A DNA stretch of 64,000 nucleotides from Flavobacteriaceae bacterium (GCA_014238425.1 JABABD010000005.1:248001-312000), one strand, 5' to 3'. Positions 45,550-55,346 are shown, numbered from the stretch's first letter. Translations and numbers: made by a program. The notes: generated by a model not told the origin, from the letters alone.

Positions 45550-47127
45550 ATGGCAGGAGGAAAATTATCTGCAAGGCAGAAAATGATTAACTTGATGTAT
45601 CTGGTGTTCATCGCTATGTTGGCCCTGAATATGTCAAAAGAAGTACTGACAGCTTTTGGTTTGATGACCGAAAAGTTGGAGGACTCAACGAAACTTACAG
45701 CCGATAGAAATACAGCATTTCTTGAGAGTTTAGCCACAAAAGCGGCGGAAGCGCCTGAGAAGTTCAAGGAATTGAACGATAATGCTAATCAAATCAAGAA
45801 ATTGACATCGGATTTTTATACTTATATAGATGGTCTTAAGACCGGTGCTATAACGGATGGAAAATTAGAGATAGATCCAAAAACGGGTAAATTGCCGTTT
45901 GAAATTATGGATAAACCAGATCACTTTGATGAAAAATTCTTCATAGGTGATAAGTTAAAAGATGAAGGTCAACAATTCTTGGATAACATTACAAAATTCA
46001 GGGATGGTGTTGTGGCTTTAATTGGAGATGACTATAAAGAAATCGCTAAAGATGTAACTAATGAGTTCGCACTTGCTGATGTCGAAAATAAAGATGGCAA
46101 TGTGCTTTCTTGGATAGACTACCATTATAAAGGATTTCCGTTAGTAGCGTCTATGACGAATTTAACACAGCTTCAAGCAGATGCTAGGAATACCGAATCT
46201 AAGGTATTGTCTGCTATGTTAGCTGGTAAACAAACTCTTGAACTTTCAATGTCTAATTATACGACATTACTTGAAACGCCAAAATCGGCGTATTTCAATG
46301 GAGAACGTTTTGATGGAGAGATTGTACTTGGACGTAAAGACTCATCTACGAGACCAAATAAAGTAGAATTGACTTTGGATGGAAGAAAGCTTACAGACAA
46401 AGAATATACTATCGAAGATGGTAAAGTAAAGTTGAATGTTAGTTCTGGTAGACCAGGAGAACATAAAATCAAAGGTACTTTGATTTTTACTCAAGATGGA
46501 GTGGATACACCTGTAGAAGTGGATCAAAAATTCGCAACGATACCAAAACCAAACGCTGCAACGATTTCTGCAGATAAGATGAATGTGGTATATAGAGGTG
46601 TTACAAACCCTATGACTATTTCATTCGCAGGTATTCCTGATAATAAGGTAACGGCATCTGGTACTGGATTATCTAAGGGTTCTGGTGTTGGAAAATACAA
46701 TATGAATCCTGGACAAGGCCGTGAAGTAACCATTAGAGTATCTGGTAAATTACCTGACGGACAACCAGTAAGCGATAACCGAACGTTCAGAATTAAAGGA
46801 ATTCCTAAACCTACTGGAACAATCAGAGGTGAAGATGGCTCTGTAAAAATGCAGCGTAATGCATTAGAGATATCTACTGTTGGTGCTAAATTAGAAGATT
46901 TTGATTTTGATTTACCACTGAAGATTTCAGGATTTAAGTTCAAAGTTTTAGGGCAGCCTACAATAAGTGTGAGCGGAAGTAAGTTAAATGCTAGAGCAAA
47001 AGCTGCTTTGAGAAAAGCAAAACGTGGATCTTCTGTTCAGATTTTCGATATTAACGCCAAAATTAAAGGAAATAGTTCTTATTTACTTAAGAAAGTATCT
47101 CCTGTAATTATTGAGCTTACAAATTAA
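45550..47127 (+). CDS. gldM: T9SS motor/rotor protein GldM
   Basis: 525-aa protein with one N-terminal membrane helix (LMYLVFIAMLALNMSKEVLTAFG) and a long periplasmic rod of four beta/helical domains that reaches the GldKN ring. Its dimer sits inside the GldL pentamer. The C-terminal region contains GKYNMNPGQGREVTIRVSG, typical of the family. Full length. Confidence 0.96.
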   Translation: MAGGKLSARQKMINLMYLVFIAMLALNMSKEVLTAFGLMTEKLEDSTKLTADRNTAFLESLATKAAEAPEKFKELNDNANQIKKLTSDFYTYIDGLKTGAITDGKLEIDPKTGKLPFEIMDKPDHFDEKFFIGDKLKDEGQQFLDNITKFRDGVVALIGDDYKEIAKDVTNEFALADVENKDGNVLSWIDYHYKGFPLVASMTNLTQLQADARNTESKVLSAMLAGKQTLELSMSNYTTLLETPKSAYFNGERFDGEIVLGRKDSSTRPNKVELTLDGRKLTDKEYTIEDGKVKLNVSSGRPGEHKIKGTLIFTQDGVDTPVEVDQKFATIPKPNAATISADKMNVVYRGVTNPMTISFAGIPDNKVTASGTGLSKGSGVGKYNMNPGQGREVTIRVSGKLPDGQPVSDNRTFRIKGIPKPTGTIRGEDGSVKMQRNALEISTVGAKLEDFDFDLPLKISGFKFKVLGQPTISVSGSKLNARAKAALRKAKRGSSVQIFDINAKIKGNSSYLLKKVSPVIIELTN

Positions 47128-47140
47128 AAAAGTACTACTT

Positions 47141-48031
47141 ATGAAATTTAAAAGTTTTTTATTAACCGTTCTAGGTCTTTTTATAGCAGCAGGAACTTTT
47201 GCACAGTCAAATATCCTGAATGCTAAAAAGCCAGATGAAATTGGTGTAAAGTCTGAGAATCATAAAAAGTTAGACAACGATAAGCCTCTAGAGTATGGGT
47301 ACGTTGATGACAGGGACATCCTTTGGTCTAAAATGACATGGGAGGTTGTAGATCTTGACGAAAGAGTTAATTTCTCTTTATACTATCCAATTGATACCAA
47401 TAATATTGGTAGCAACAGACGATCGTTGTTTGATGTATTGATGACAAACATCAAGAAAGGTAGTATAGAAAACATTTATGACGATTCTTATTTTAAAACC
47501 AAACGTACGCTTAAAGATACAGAAGCCGCAATGTCATTGATTGACACTACCGAATTAGGACGTGAGCAAATTAATGCAGGAGAGGCACTATCTGAAGAGT
47601 ATATTAATAGACGTGACATTACTGCTGCTGATATTACTGAATACCACATCAAAGGATTATGGTATTTTGATAAGCGTCAAGGAGAACTGAAATACAGACT
47701 TCTTGGATTAGCGCCTGTAGCACCAGATGTTAACTTTATTGATTCTGATGAGCCTGATATGGTGGAGTTGTTTTGGGTATGGTTTCCGGATGCAAGAGAA
47801 GTCTTGCATGAGGCCAAAGCTTTTAATAACAATAATAGCTCCATGCCTTCATCCTTTGATCACTTGCTTAATGCAAGACGATTTGGCGGTCTCATTTATC
47901 GAGAAGAAAATGTGTATGGCGACAGGCAAGTGAAGGAGTATATTAGTGAAAATTCATTAATGCAACTTTTGGAGTCTGATAGGATTAAAGAAAGAATTCG
48001 AGATTTCGAACAAGATATGTGGAGTTATTAA
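47141..48031 (+). CDS. gldN: T9SS ring protein GldN
   Basis: 296-aa periplasmic partner of GldK with a signal peptide ending TFAQ. Conserved parts include DDRDILWSKMTWEVVDLDERVN and the acidic loop SDEPDMVELFWVWFPDARE. I use the ATG at 47141, after the gldM stop at 47127; the in-frame ATG at 47111 lies inside gldM and would spoil the signal peptide. Last gene of the gld operon. Confidence 0.95.
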   Translation: MKFKSFLLTVLGLFIAAGTFAQSNILNAKKPDEIGVKSENHKKLDNDKPLEYGYVDDRDILWSKMTWEVVDLDERVNFSLYYPIDTNNIGSNRRSLFDVLMTNIKKGSIENIYDDSYFKTKRTLKDTEAAMSLIDTTELGREQINAGEALSEEYINRRDITAADITEYHIKGLWYFDKRQGELKYRLLGLAPVAPDVNFIDSDEPDMVELFWVWFPDAREVLHEAKAFNNNNSSMPSSFDHLLNARRFGGLIYREENVYGDRQVKEYISENSLMQLLESDRIKERIRDFEQDMWSY

Positions 48032-48055
48032 GAGAACTCCAAGTATGCTTATAAT

Positions 48056-48089
48056 AAAAAAGCGCTCACTTTAAAGTGAGCGCTTTTTT
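48056..48089 (+). terminator. gldN terminator
   Basis: Perfect 12-bp stem AGCGCTCACTTT / AAAGTGAGCGCT flanked by A6 and T8, 25 nt past gldN. A strong Rho-independent terminator. Confidence 0.94.
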
Positions 48090-48162
48090 TTTGCTAACAT
48101 TTCTGCTAGTTCAAGCAGAGTAGAGAAGTATTTTTGGGTAGTTTAGTTTAATTTTACAGTCT

Positions 48163-49218
48163 ATGAAAGTTGACTACATTATCGTTGGCTGCGGATTAGC
48201 TGGTATTGCATTTTGCGAAGAGTTAAGACGTAATAAAAAATCCTTTGTTGTTTTTGATGATGCATCTCAACAATCATCAATGGTGGCAGGTGGATTATAT
48301 AATCCAGTAGTATTGAAGCGTTTTACAATGGCTTGGAAGGCAATGGAACTCTTGAAGATGGTGACACCATTTTATACCGAGATTGAAAACAATCTTAATA
48401 TTGAAATTGTATCTAAAAGCCCAATATTTAGAATATTCAATTCTGTGGAAGAACAAAATAATTGGTTTACAGCTTCGGATAAACCATTACTTTCTGAGGT
48501 TCTTTCCGATAAACTATTAAAGAATAGTAACACTAATATTAATGCTAATTTTGGTTTAGGAGAAGTGTTTCAAGCTGGTAAAATAGATACAGTTACTTTA
48601 GTTAATGCCTATATTAATTGCTTAAAGAAGGAAGAAAAATTTGTAGAAACTTCTTTTGATTATAATAAAATTATAGTTGATAAAGACAAAGTTCAGTACC
48701 AAGGCATTGAAGCTGATTTTATTGTTTTTGCAGATGGTTTTGGATTAAAAGAGAATCCATATTTTAAGTACTTACCGCTAATAGGTAGTAAAGGAGAATA
48801 TATTGTTATAGAGTCGAAAAAATTGAAATTAAAAGGGACACTTAAAGGTTCAATTTTTATTATCCCGCTAAAGGAAGAGACATATCTTGTTGGAGCTACT
48901 TATGATAACTTTGATAAAACCAACCAACCAACAGAAGAAGCGAAACACATACTTATTGATAAACTAAAGACAATGATTCATTGCGATTTTAGCATTATCG
49001 ATCATATCGCAGGCATAAGACCAACAGTAAAAGATAGAAGGCCTTTGGTTGGGAAGCATCCAATAGTAACAAGACTTGCCGTAATTAATGGGTTAGGAAC
49101 ACGAGGTGTAATGGCATCACCTTATTTAGCTCAACAACTCTTTAACCATTTAGAAAATCGAGCAGAATTAGATTCAGAAATAGATATTCAAAGATTTGAA
49201 AAATTATTTATCAGCTAA
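48163..49218 (+). CDS. FAD-dependent oxidoreductase (DAO family)
   Basis: 351-aa flavoprotein. The N-terminal Rossmann motif IIVGCGLAGIAFCEEL binds FAD; the DAO-type substrate fold follows, with GLYNPVVLKRF, LPLIGSKGEYIVIES and the C-terminal GIRPTVKDRRPLVGKHP. It resembles glycine/D-amino-acid oxidases, but the substrate is not clear. Its end overlaps the convergent DUF983 gene by 15 bp. Confidence 0.9.
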   Translation: MKVDYIIVGCGLAGIAFCEELRRNKKSFVVFDDASQQSSMVAGGLYNPVVLKRFTMAWKAMELLKMVTPFYTEIENNLNIEIVSKSPIFRIFNSVEEQNNWFTASDKPLLSEVLSDKLLKNSNTNINANFGLGEVFQAGKIDTVTLVNAYINCLKKEEKFVETSFDYNKIIVDKDKVQYQGIEADFIVFADGFGLKENPYFKYLPLIGSKGEYIVIESKKLKLKGTLKGSIFIIPLKEETYLVGATYDNFDKTNQPTEEAKHILIDKLKTMIHCDFSIIDHIAGIRPTVKDRRPLVGKHPIVTRLAVINGLGTRGVMASPYLAQQLFNHLENRAELDSEIDIQRFEKLFIS

Positions 49219-49587
49219 TTTTTTGTCATAGCTCATAAATAGGTTGATCCAAATATTACGGGATAGTCTTAAAATAATCGGCAAGAGTATAAGCATGGTC
49301 ACTACAATAATAATAAAGGCGACATTGAGGCTAGTACCAATAAGCAAGTAGCTAATAACAAATGCGACAGCGGCAAAAGCTATTCCTACTGGGTAACTTA
49401 CATACATAGCTCCATAAAAAAAGGAAGGCTCTATTTTGTATTGTGTGCTACAATGCGAACATTTTTCGTTCATTTTTAAGGTCTCCGAGATTATATACGG
49501 ATTGGAATTTTTATACATGCTTTCTTTTTGACATTTAGGACAAGAACCTTTAATGATGCTATTTATTTTCCAACCTTTCTTGAACAT
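49204..49587 (-). CDS. DUF983 membrane protein with Cys-pair motifs
   Basis: 127-aa protein with a Cys-rich N-terminus (GSCPKCQKESMY and CSHCSTQY, probably one zinc ribbon) and two membrane helices (~residues 56-76 and 84-105). This is the DUF983 layout. Function unknown. Divergent from the ABC-F gene. Confidence 0.87.
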   Translation of the reverse strand: MFKKGWKINSIIKGSCPKCQKESMYKNSNPYIISETLKMNEKCSHCSTQYKIEPSFFYGAMYVSYPVGIAFAAVAFVISYLLIGTSLNVAFIIIVVTMLILLPIILRLSRNIWINLFMSYDKKLADK

Positions 49588-49674
49588 GAAATTTAATGTA
49601 TTTTTGTGCGCTATTCTAATACAAAATTAGAACAATCTCAAACATGAGACTAAATAATCATATCGAATTTATCT

Positions 49675-51582
49675 ATGCTTAATATTCATAATTTATCTAT
49701 ATCATTTCAAGGTGAGCCATTGTTCGAAAATATTGGGTTTCGATTAGGTAATGGAGATCGCGTTGGATTGATTGGAAAGAATGGTGCTGGGAAATCAACA
49801 TTGTTGAAAATAATTTCGGGTGAGCAAGAGTCTGATTCAGGACAAATTACTGGCGATAAAGAGTTGAAAGTTGGTTTTTTGAAACAAGATATTGATTTTG
49901 TTCATGGACGTTCTGTTCTTGAAGAATCGTATCAAGCATTTACGGAGATTAAAAAACTAGAAACTCAGCTTGAAAAAGTTAATACGGAACTAGCTGAAAG
50001 AACAGATTACGAAAGCGAATCCTATAATCAGTTAATGATAGATTTGAATGATCTTCAGCATCAATACGAGATTCAAGGTGGCTATAATTATCAAGGAGAT
50101 ACTGAGAAAATCCTCCAAGGACTTGGATTTAAGCGGGAAGACTTCAATAAACTTACTGATACGTTTTCTGGTGGATGGCGTATGCGTATTGAATTGGCCA
50201 AGCTCTTGCTTCAAAGCAATGATATTTTGCTTTTAGATGAGCCAACTAATCATTTGGATATAGAATCTATTATCTGGCTAGAATTGTTTCTAAAACAATA
50301 CCCAGGTGCTGTAGTGATTGTGTCTCACGACAAGATGTTTCTTGATAATGTTACAAATAGAACAATAGAAATTTCTTTAGGACGAATTTACGATTATAAT
50401 AAACCCTATTCCAAATACTTAGTATTGAGACAGGAATTGAGAGAACAACAATTAGCATCTCAAAAGAATCAACAGAAACAAATTGAGCAGACTGAGAAAT
50501 TAATTGAGAAGTTCAGGGCTAAAGCGTCAAAGGCTACGATGGCACAATCTCTGATTAAGAAACTTGATCGACTAGATAGAATTGAAGTTGATGAAGATGA
50601 TAATGCGGTTATGACCTTGAATTTCCCTATTTCTATTATGCCAGGTAAAGTGGTTATTGAGGCTGAAGATGTTGGTAAGAATTATGATGATAATCAGGTG
50701 CTTCACAATGTAAACTTGATGGTTGAGCGTCAAAGTAAAATTGCTTTTGTTGGTCAGAATGGCCAAGGAAAATCGACGTTAGCAAAAATTATAGTTGGAG
50801 AGCTTAAACATGAAGGCAAATTAGTTTTAGGCCACAATGTGCAAATAGGCTATTTTGCCCAAAATCAAGCAGATTATCTGGATGGTAATAAAACAGTGTT
50901 AGATACCATGATTGACGCTGCTAATGAAAAAAACAGGCCAAGAGTACGTGATATATTAGGATCTTTTCTATTTAGAGGAGAAGAAGCTGAGAAATACGTG
51001 AAGGTGCTTTCGGGTGGAGAACGAAACAGATTGGCATTGGCAAAACTACTTTTACAACCACTAAATGTATTGGTGATGGATGAACCAACGAATCATTTAG
51101 ATATAAAGTCGAAAAATGTTCTCAAAGAAGCGCTTAAGCGCTTTGAAGGCACGTTAATATTGGTGTCTCATGATCGTGATTTCTTGCAAGGTGTAGCTAA
51201 CAAAGTCTATGAGTTCAAGGACAGAAAAATCAAGGAGTATCTCGGAGATATTGATTTTTATTTGAATCAAAGAAATCTTGAGAATCTTCGTGAAGCTGAA
51301 AAGAGAACCGTTGTTAAGGTTGATGTCAAGAAAAGCAACAAGGAATCGTATGAAGATCAAAAACGCCTTAAATCTCTTAATAATAGATTGAGTAAGGTAG
51401 AATCGAAGATTAATCAGTTGGAGAAAGACATTAAGGAAATGGATGTAGAACTAGCTATTAATTATGACCAGACTGCTGCTAAACCAAACTTTTTTGAAGA
51501 CTATCAATCTAAAAAGAAAGCATTAGAACAACTGATGTCAGATTGGGAGATCATTCAAGAACAACTAGAAACACCTTCTTAA
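49675..51582 (+). CDS. ABC-F family ATPase
   Basis: 635-aa cytoplasmic protein with two ATP-binding cassettes and no membrane domain. First cassette: GKNGAGKST, FSGGWRMRIELAKLL, LLLDEPTNHLD. Second: GQNGQGKST, LSGGERNRLALAKLL, VMDEPTNHLD. The linker between them is charged and helical, and a C-terminal coiled coil (~555-630) resembles Uup. ABC-F proteins act on ribosomes or DNA-linked processes. A TATTTTTG box lies at 49599-49606. Confidence 0.95.
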   Translation: MLNIHNLSISFQGEPLFENIGFRLGNGDRVGLIGKNGAGKSTLLKIISGEQESDSGQITGDKELKVGFLKQDIDFVHGRSVLEESYQAFTEIKKLETQLEKVNTELAERTDYESESYNQLMIDLNDLQHQYEIQGGYNYQGDTEKILQGLGFKREDFNKLTDTFSGGWRMRIELAKLLLQSNDILLLDEPTNHLDIESIIWLELFLKQYPGAVVIVSHDKMFLDNVTNRTIEISLGRIYDYNKPYSKYLVLRQELREQQLASQKNQQKQIEQTEKLIEKFRAKASKATMAQSLIKKLDRLDRIEVDEDDNAVMTLNFPISIMPGKVVIEAEDVGKNYDDNQVLHNVNLMVERQSKIAFVGQNGQGKSTLAKIIVGELKHEGKLVLGHNVQIGYFAQNQADYLDGNKTVLDTMIDAANEKNRPRVRDILGSFLFRGEEAEKYVKVLSGGERNRLALAKLLLQPLNVLVMDEPTNHLDIKSKNVLKEALKRFEGTLILVSHDRDFLQGVANKVYEFKDRKIKEYLGDIDFYLNQRNLENLREAEKRTVVKVDVKKSNKESYEDQKRLKSLNNRLSKVESKINQLEKDIKEMDVELAINYDQTAAKPNFFEDYQSKKKALEQLMSDWEIIQEQLETPS

Positions 51583-51667
51583 AAAGGGGAAAATGCCTCT
51601 ACCATATCTCGTTTATAAGTAATAACTTGCTATTAGCAAAGTAGTTGTTTAGTAAAAAAGGGGAATT

Positions 51668-53401
51668 ATGGCTTCAGATAAAAAATTTAAGTTATGTATA
51701 ACTATGGCTGGTGCTGTATCAGCTGGTGGGTATACTGCAGGTGTTTTAGACTACTTGTTGGAGACTCTCGAATTGTGGGAGCAGGCCAAAGAGAAGAATA
51801 GGAATTTAGGTGTTAATCACTCAAATTACGACCATTCTATACCAATGCATGAAGTAGAAATTGATGTTATTAGTGGATCATCTGCGGGTGGTATTTCGGG
51901 AACTCTTACATTGCTTGCACTTGCTGATAAGGATCATAAAAGTTATAATAAGGATAACCCGAATGGAGAGAACAATATTTTTTATAAGAGTTGGGTGGAA
52001 ATGGCTGATGATGCTGAGAGCGATACTGTAGAAAAGCTTTTAGGAACTAAAGACTTAAAACAATACGGCGAAGTAAGATCTTTACTAAATACAGAGGCTA
52101 TTGAAGTGATTGCTGACAAAGCACTTAGTATTACCAATCAAAGACCTATGCCGAGATATGCGTCTAAAAGTCTTGATGTTATCTTAACAACTACGAATTT
52201 GCGTGGACTTAATTTTATGGTTGATTTTGACGGTTCTGGAAGGAGTTCGTCCAATGGAACTGTTATCACTAATCATGGCGGCTTTTTTAGGTATAAATTA
52301 AATAATGATCAATTTTCACCAGGAATTCCAGATAACGAAGATGCTCTATACTATGTTCTTGATTTTAAAAAGCCTGAAGATATGCAGTATTTAAAGGACG
52401 CTACTTTGAGCACAGCGGCTTTCCCTATTGGATTGAAATCTCGGGAGATTACGATTTCTAAAGAGTATATAAAACGATATCCTAAATATCTTTTTGGTAA
52501 GACAAAAGGTATTACACCTATTATTCCTGAAGGTGATAATTACAGCTTCAGTTCTGTTGATGGAGGTGTTATTAATAATGAACCTTATGGAATTGGACTA
52601 AAAGTGTTGAAAGAAAAGAATCAAAATCATTTTAGAGATGATAAATATGCTGTAATCATGGTGGATCCATTTCCTAATAAGGATCATGATGTAGAAAAAA
52701 CAGGAAGCAGTATTACAAAGATTGCAGGTGGTTTGTTTAAGGCGTTGAGAAATCAAGTCATGTTTAATCAAGATGGTATTTTAGATGCTTTAGAACTAAA
52801 TGACCGAACAAAGTTCTTGATAGAGCCTATTCGTAAGATTGAGATCAATGGAGAGTGGGTGAGACCTAAAAGTGACTTGGCATCGGCGCCAATTAGTGGT
52901 TTTGCAGGTTTCTTGAATCGGGATTTGCGAGAACATGATTTTCAACTAGGCAGGAAAAATTGTCAAACCTTCTTAAGGTATTATTTTGCGGTAAGCGAAG
53001 AGAATATTGAAGCACGTTTGTGCGAACAAGTAGTGCCGAAAGCTAAGGAGCGTTTCGAGTTTTCTTTACCTCCAAGAGATCCTAATGGTAAAAAATTCTT
53101 TCCGATCATACCAGATATGAGGATTTTGAAAAATTTCAATGAACAGGTAGATGTTACTAATTTTGGTAAAGATGCTAAGATTGAATTATTTCCTTATCCA
53201 AAGATTTCTTTCGTGGCATTTGAGAAAAAGTACAAAAAACTCATTAAACAGCGTATTGGGAAATTAACTGGCGGGTTGATACATAATCGATTTGCAGCAT
53301 GGCTAGCCAATACTATTGTTGTAAAAAGGAAAGGCTATAAATTTGTAAGGAATGCTCTTTATAATTCATTAAAAGAAAACGGCCTCTTGAATGATAATTA
53401 A
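51668..53401 (+). CDS. Patatin-like phospholipase family protein
   Basis: 577-aa protein with a patatin-type acyl hydrolase core: oxyanion region AGAVSAGGYTAGVLDYLLE near the start, nucleophile elbow GSSAGG (~residues 73-78) and dyad Asp in SVDGGVINNEPYG (~300). The C-terminal third is of unknown structure. No signal peptide, so it probably acts on lipids in the cytoplasm or at the inner membrane. Lies 14 bp before the CPXCG gene. Confidence 0.88.
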   Translation: MASDKKFKLCITMAGAVSAGGYTAGVLDYLLETLELWEQAKEKNRNLGVNHSNYDHSIPMHEVEIDVISGSSAGGISGTLTLLALADKDHKSYNKDNPNGENNIFYKSWVEMADDAESDTVEKLLGTKDLKQYGEVRSLLNTEAIEVIADKALSITNQRPMPRYASKSLDVILTTTNLRGLNFMVDFDGSGRSSSNGTVITNHGGFFRYKLNNDQFSPGIPDNEDALYYVLDFKKPEDMQYLKDATLSTAAFPIGLKSREITISKEYIKRYPKYLFGKTKGITPIIPEGDNYSFSSVDGGVINNEPYGIGLKVLKEKNQNHFRDDKYAVIMVDPFPNKDHDVEKTGSSITKIAGGLFKALRNQVMFNQDGILDALELNDRTKFLIEPIRKIEINGEWVRPKSDLASAPISGFAGFLNRDLREHDFQLGRKNCQTFLRYYFAVSEENIEARLCEQVVPKAKERFEFSLPPRDPNGKKFFPIIPDMRILKNFNEQVDVTNFGKDAKIELFPYPKISFVAFEKKYKKLIKQRIGKLTGGLIHNRFAAWLANTIVVKRKGYKFVRNALYNSLKENGLLNDN

Positions 53402-53415
53402 TATAGATTACACCT

Positions 53416-53598
53416 ATGAATGAGCATTTTTTTCAATGCCCGTATTGTTGGGAAGAGATATCCATGTTATTAGATAATTCTATCAGTAATCAAATATATG
53501 TTGAAGATTGTGAAGTCTGTTGCAATCCTATTGAAGTTCATGTGCGATTCAAAGATGATGAGGTGGTAGGATTTGATGCCATTAATTTAGAGCAATAA
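53416..53598 (+). CDS. CPXCG-motif cysteine-rich small protein
   Basis: 60-aa zinc-ribbon-like protein with FQCPYCWEEI at the N-terminus and CEVCCNPIEV in the middle. It belongs to the CPXCG family of unknown function. Follows the patatin gene by 14 nt and probably shares its transcript. It converges with the S24 repressor gene, 2 bp away. Confidence 0.88.
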   Translation: MNEHFFQCPYCWEEISMLLDNSISNQIYVEDCEVCCNPIEVHVRFKDDEVVGFDAINLEQ

Positions 53599-53600
53599 AT

Positions 53601-54368
53601 TTATTGCTTAAGATTTTCAATATCTTTTTTCAGGCTGTTGATAGAGGTCTGTAAATCTTTTAAGATGACATTATCGTTTTGTCTAGTTTCAATATCAAAA
53701 GTAAGTTTACTAGTTACTTGCCAGATTTCTTGTATATGCTCAATGTCTATTTGAATTGGCGGATATTCAGTATTGAAAGAAATTAGCATAAGCTTTGAAA
53801 TGTCTTCTAATTTTTGGATTTTCTTTACCAAAACACTGTCTTTTAGAACCACGACGCAAATAGAATTCTTATCAACATCACTAATGGAGTTGATGGCCTT
53901 TCCTAATACCCACTCTTTAGGTTTTAAACTTGGTAGCATGCTATCTCCTTCTACTTGAAACCCTCTATAAGTAGCATTTCTGTATTCTGGAAGCGGCAAA
54001 TCAAATGCTGGAAGCTGTTTGTACCAGTCCAGATCAACTATATTATGAGGATAGCCTGCCGCCGCTTTAATATTTACCAATACCATGTTCTCCGCATCAT
54101 TAGCGTCAACCGTAACCACTTTTGGAGCTACGTTTGCTGATATGTCTAAAAACTGCTGAAAACTTTTCCCGAAAAGCCATAATGGATTTATCTTAAATTG
54201 TTTCAAGAGTTCTGCAACCACACTACCAGTAATCTTTGATTTTCCGCGTTCAATATCTGCTGTAGAACCTTTTATGTTTAATTTTTCTGCAAAAGATTGT
54301 TGTGTCTCATTTAGCGATTCTCGCACTTTCTTAAAACGTTGAGCTTCAATATTGGGTTGCTTATCCAT
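53601..54368 (-). CDS. HTH/S24 self-cleaving-type repressor
   Basis: 255-aa protein with an N-terminal XRE helix-turn-helix (residues ~12-66) and a C-terminal LexA/S24 peptidase domain. The catalytic Ser143 is in VEGDSMLP and the general-base Lys is K182 or K183 in SVLVKKIQ. A probable autocleavage site is Ala104-Gly105 in KAAAGYP. A short C-terminal coiled coil follows. LexA-like repressors of this kind are inactivated after DNA damage. It is divergent from a DNA-repair gene with three palindromes between them. TATATTTG at 54373-54380 on the minus strand lies only 4 nt before the ATG, so the mRNA is nearly leaderless. Confidence 0.92.
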   Translation of the reverse strand: MDKQPNIEAQRFKKVRESLNETQQSFAEKLNIKGSTADIERGKSKITGSVVAELLKQFKINPLWLFGKSFQQFLDISANVAPKVVTVDANDAENMVLVNIKAAAGYPHNIVDLDWYKQLPAFDLPLPEYRNATYRGFQVEGDSMLPSLKPKEWVLGKAINSISDVDKNSICVVVLKDSVLVKKIQKLEDISKLMLISFNTEYPPIQIDIEHIQEIWQVTSKLTFDIETRQNDNVILKDLQTSINSLKKDIENLKQ

Positions 54369-54387
54369 GAATCAAATATACTAAAAT

Positions 54388-54463
54388 TTGGAATATTTCC
54401 AATTTTAACATAATAATAATGTTTATATATTGGAATATTTCCATATATTTGGAAAAAATCCAA
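54388..54463. promoter_or_regulatory. Three TTGGAA-N3-TTCCAA operators in a divergent promoter
   Basis: Three 15-bp copies: TTGGAATATTTCCAA (54388-54402, perfect), TTGGAATATTTCCAT (54430-54444) and TTGGAAAAAATCCAA (54449-54463). Centres are 42 and 19 bp apart, about four and two helical turns. The first copy contains the TTGG -33 box of the repressor promoter (18 nt from TATATTTG on the minus strand). The second and third touch a TATATTTG box facing the repair gene (54444-54451). This is the expected layout for autoregulation by the S24 repressor. Confidence 0.78.
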
Positions 54464-54515
54464 GTGAATTGTTTTCCTTTTTCTTGGATGATAGATTCAT
54501 AAAAATTCTAGTAAT

Positions 54516-55211
54516 ATGAAGAAAGTACTTATTTACGACGGTTCCTTTGACGGTTTTTTAACGGCGGTGTATCACGTATTTGAAAATCAACTTAAAGATG
54601 TTGAAATCGTAAAACCAAAACAGTATCAGCCTAATATTTTTATTGAATCTGAAGAAATTTTGACAAACAATAGAAAGGCCAAACGTGTCTGGCAAGCGTT
54701 ACAAATAAAAGTTACAAATAGTGTTACTAATAGATTATATGCTGGCTTTTTAAGCGAAATCAAGGGTGTTGAAAATGCCTTGTTACGTTTTATTATTTCG
54801 GCATATAGTAGTGAAAGTTTCATGCATACGAACTACGAAAACAAAGATGTTTTAAGAATTAATCAAGTATCAAAAATGGTATTTAGAGAAAGAAACAGAA
54901 TGGAAGCCATTGCAAAATTTCAATTAACCAAGGATGGGATTTACTTTGCGACTGTTGAACCAGAATTCAATGTGCTTCCATTACTCTTAAAGTATGCTAA
55001 GGATAAATACCCGGATTGTCAATGGATTATTTATGATAAAAAGAGACGAATAGGAGTTCATTGTATAGATGGAGTTATACAATGGATAAATCAAGAAGAG
55101 TTCTTTAGTAGAACATCTAGATTACTCAAAAAGAAATACCATGATTCTCTATTCTTGGATTCCAATCACTTAAGGATTATAAGAAAAAAAGAGTTTAAAT
55201 CGGTGGTTTAA
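54516..55211 (+). CDS. TIGR03915-family putative DNA repair protein
   Basis: 231-aa protein opening KVLIYDGSFDGFLTAVYHVFE, the signature of TIGR03915. The middle has HTNYENKDVLRINQVSKMVFRERNRMEAIAKFQ and the C-terminal part RIGVHCIDGVIQWI. In many bacteria it is paired with a radical-SAM putative DNA-modification protein (TIGR03916) next door; no such gene is present here. The operators upstream suggest control by the S24 repressor. Confidence 0.88.
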   Translation: MKKVLIYDGSFDGFLTAVYHVFENQLKDVEIVKPKQYQPNIFIESEEILTNNRKAKRVWQALQIKVTNSVTNRLYAGFLSEIKGVENALLRFIISAYSSESFMHTNYENKDVLRINQVSKMVFRERNRMEAIAKFQLTKDGIYFATVEPEFNVLPLLLKYAKDKYPDCQWIIYDKKRRIGVHCIDGVIQWINQEEFFSRTSRLLKKKYHDSLFLDSNHLRIIRKKEFKSVV

Positions 55212-55227
55212 AATTGTTGACAAATAC

Positions 55228-55258
55228 TTGTCCTAACAAAAAAAGGGTTGTATCTTTG
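55228..55258 (+). promoter_or_regulatory. Promoter of the initiator tRNA
   Basis: TTG (55228-55230), a 20-nt spacer and TATCTTTG (55251-55258), a full match to the Bacteroidota sigma-A-type promoter. The mature tRNA starts 10 nt later. Confidence 0.8.
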
Positions 55259-55268
55259 CCGTCCACAT

Positions 55269-55341
<73 letters not shown>

Positions 55342-55346
55342 CAAAG

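Noticed and set aside
53601..55211. Remnant prophage control region (S24 repressor)
   Set aside because: No integrase, Cro, replication or structural phage genes nearby; neighbours are core genes, so it is treated as a chromosomal repressor.
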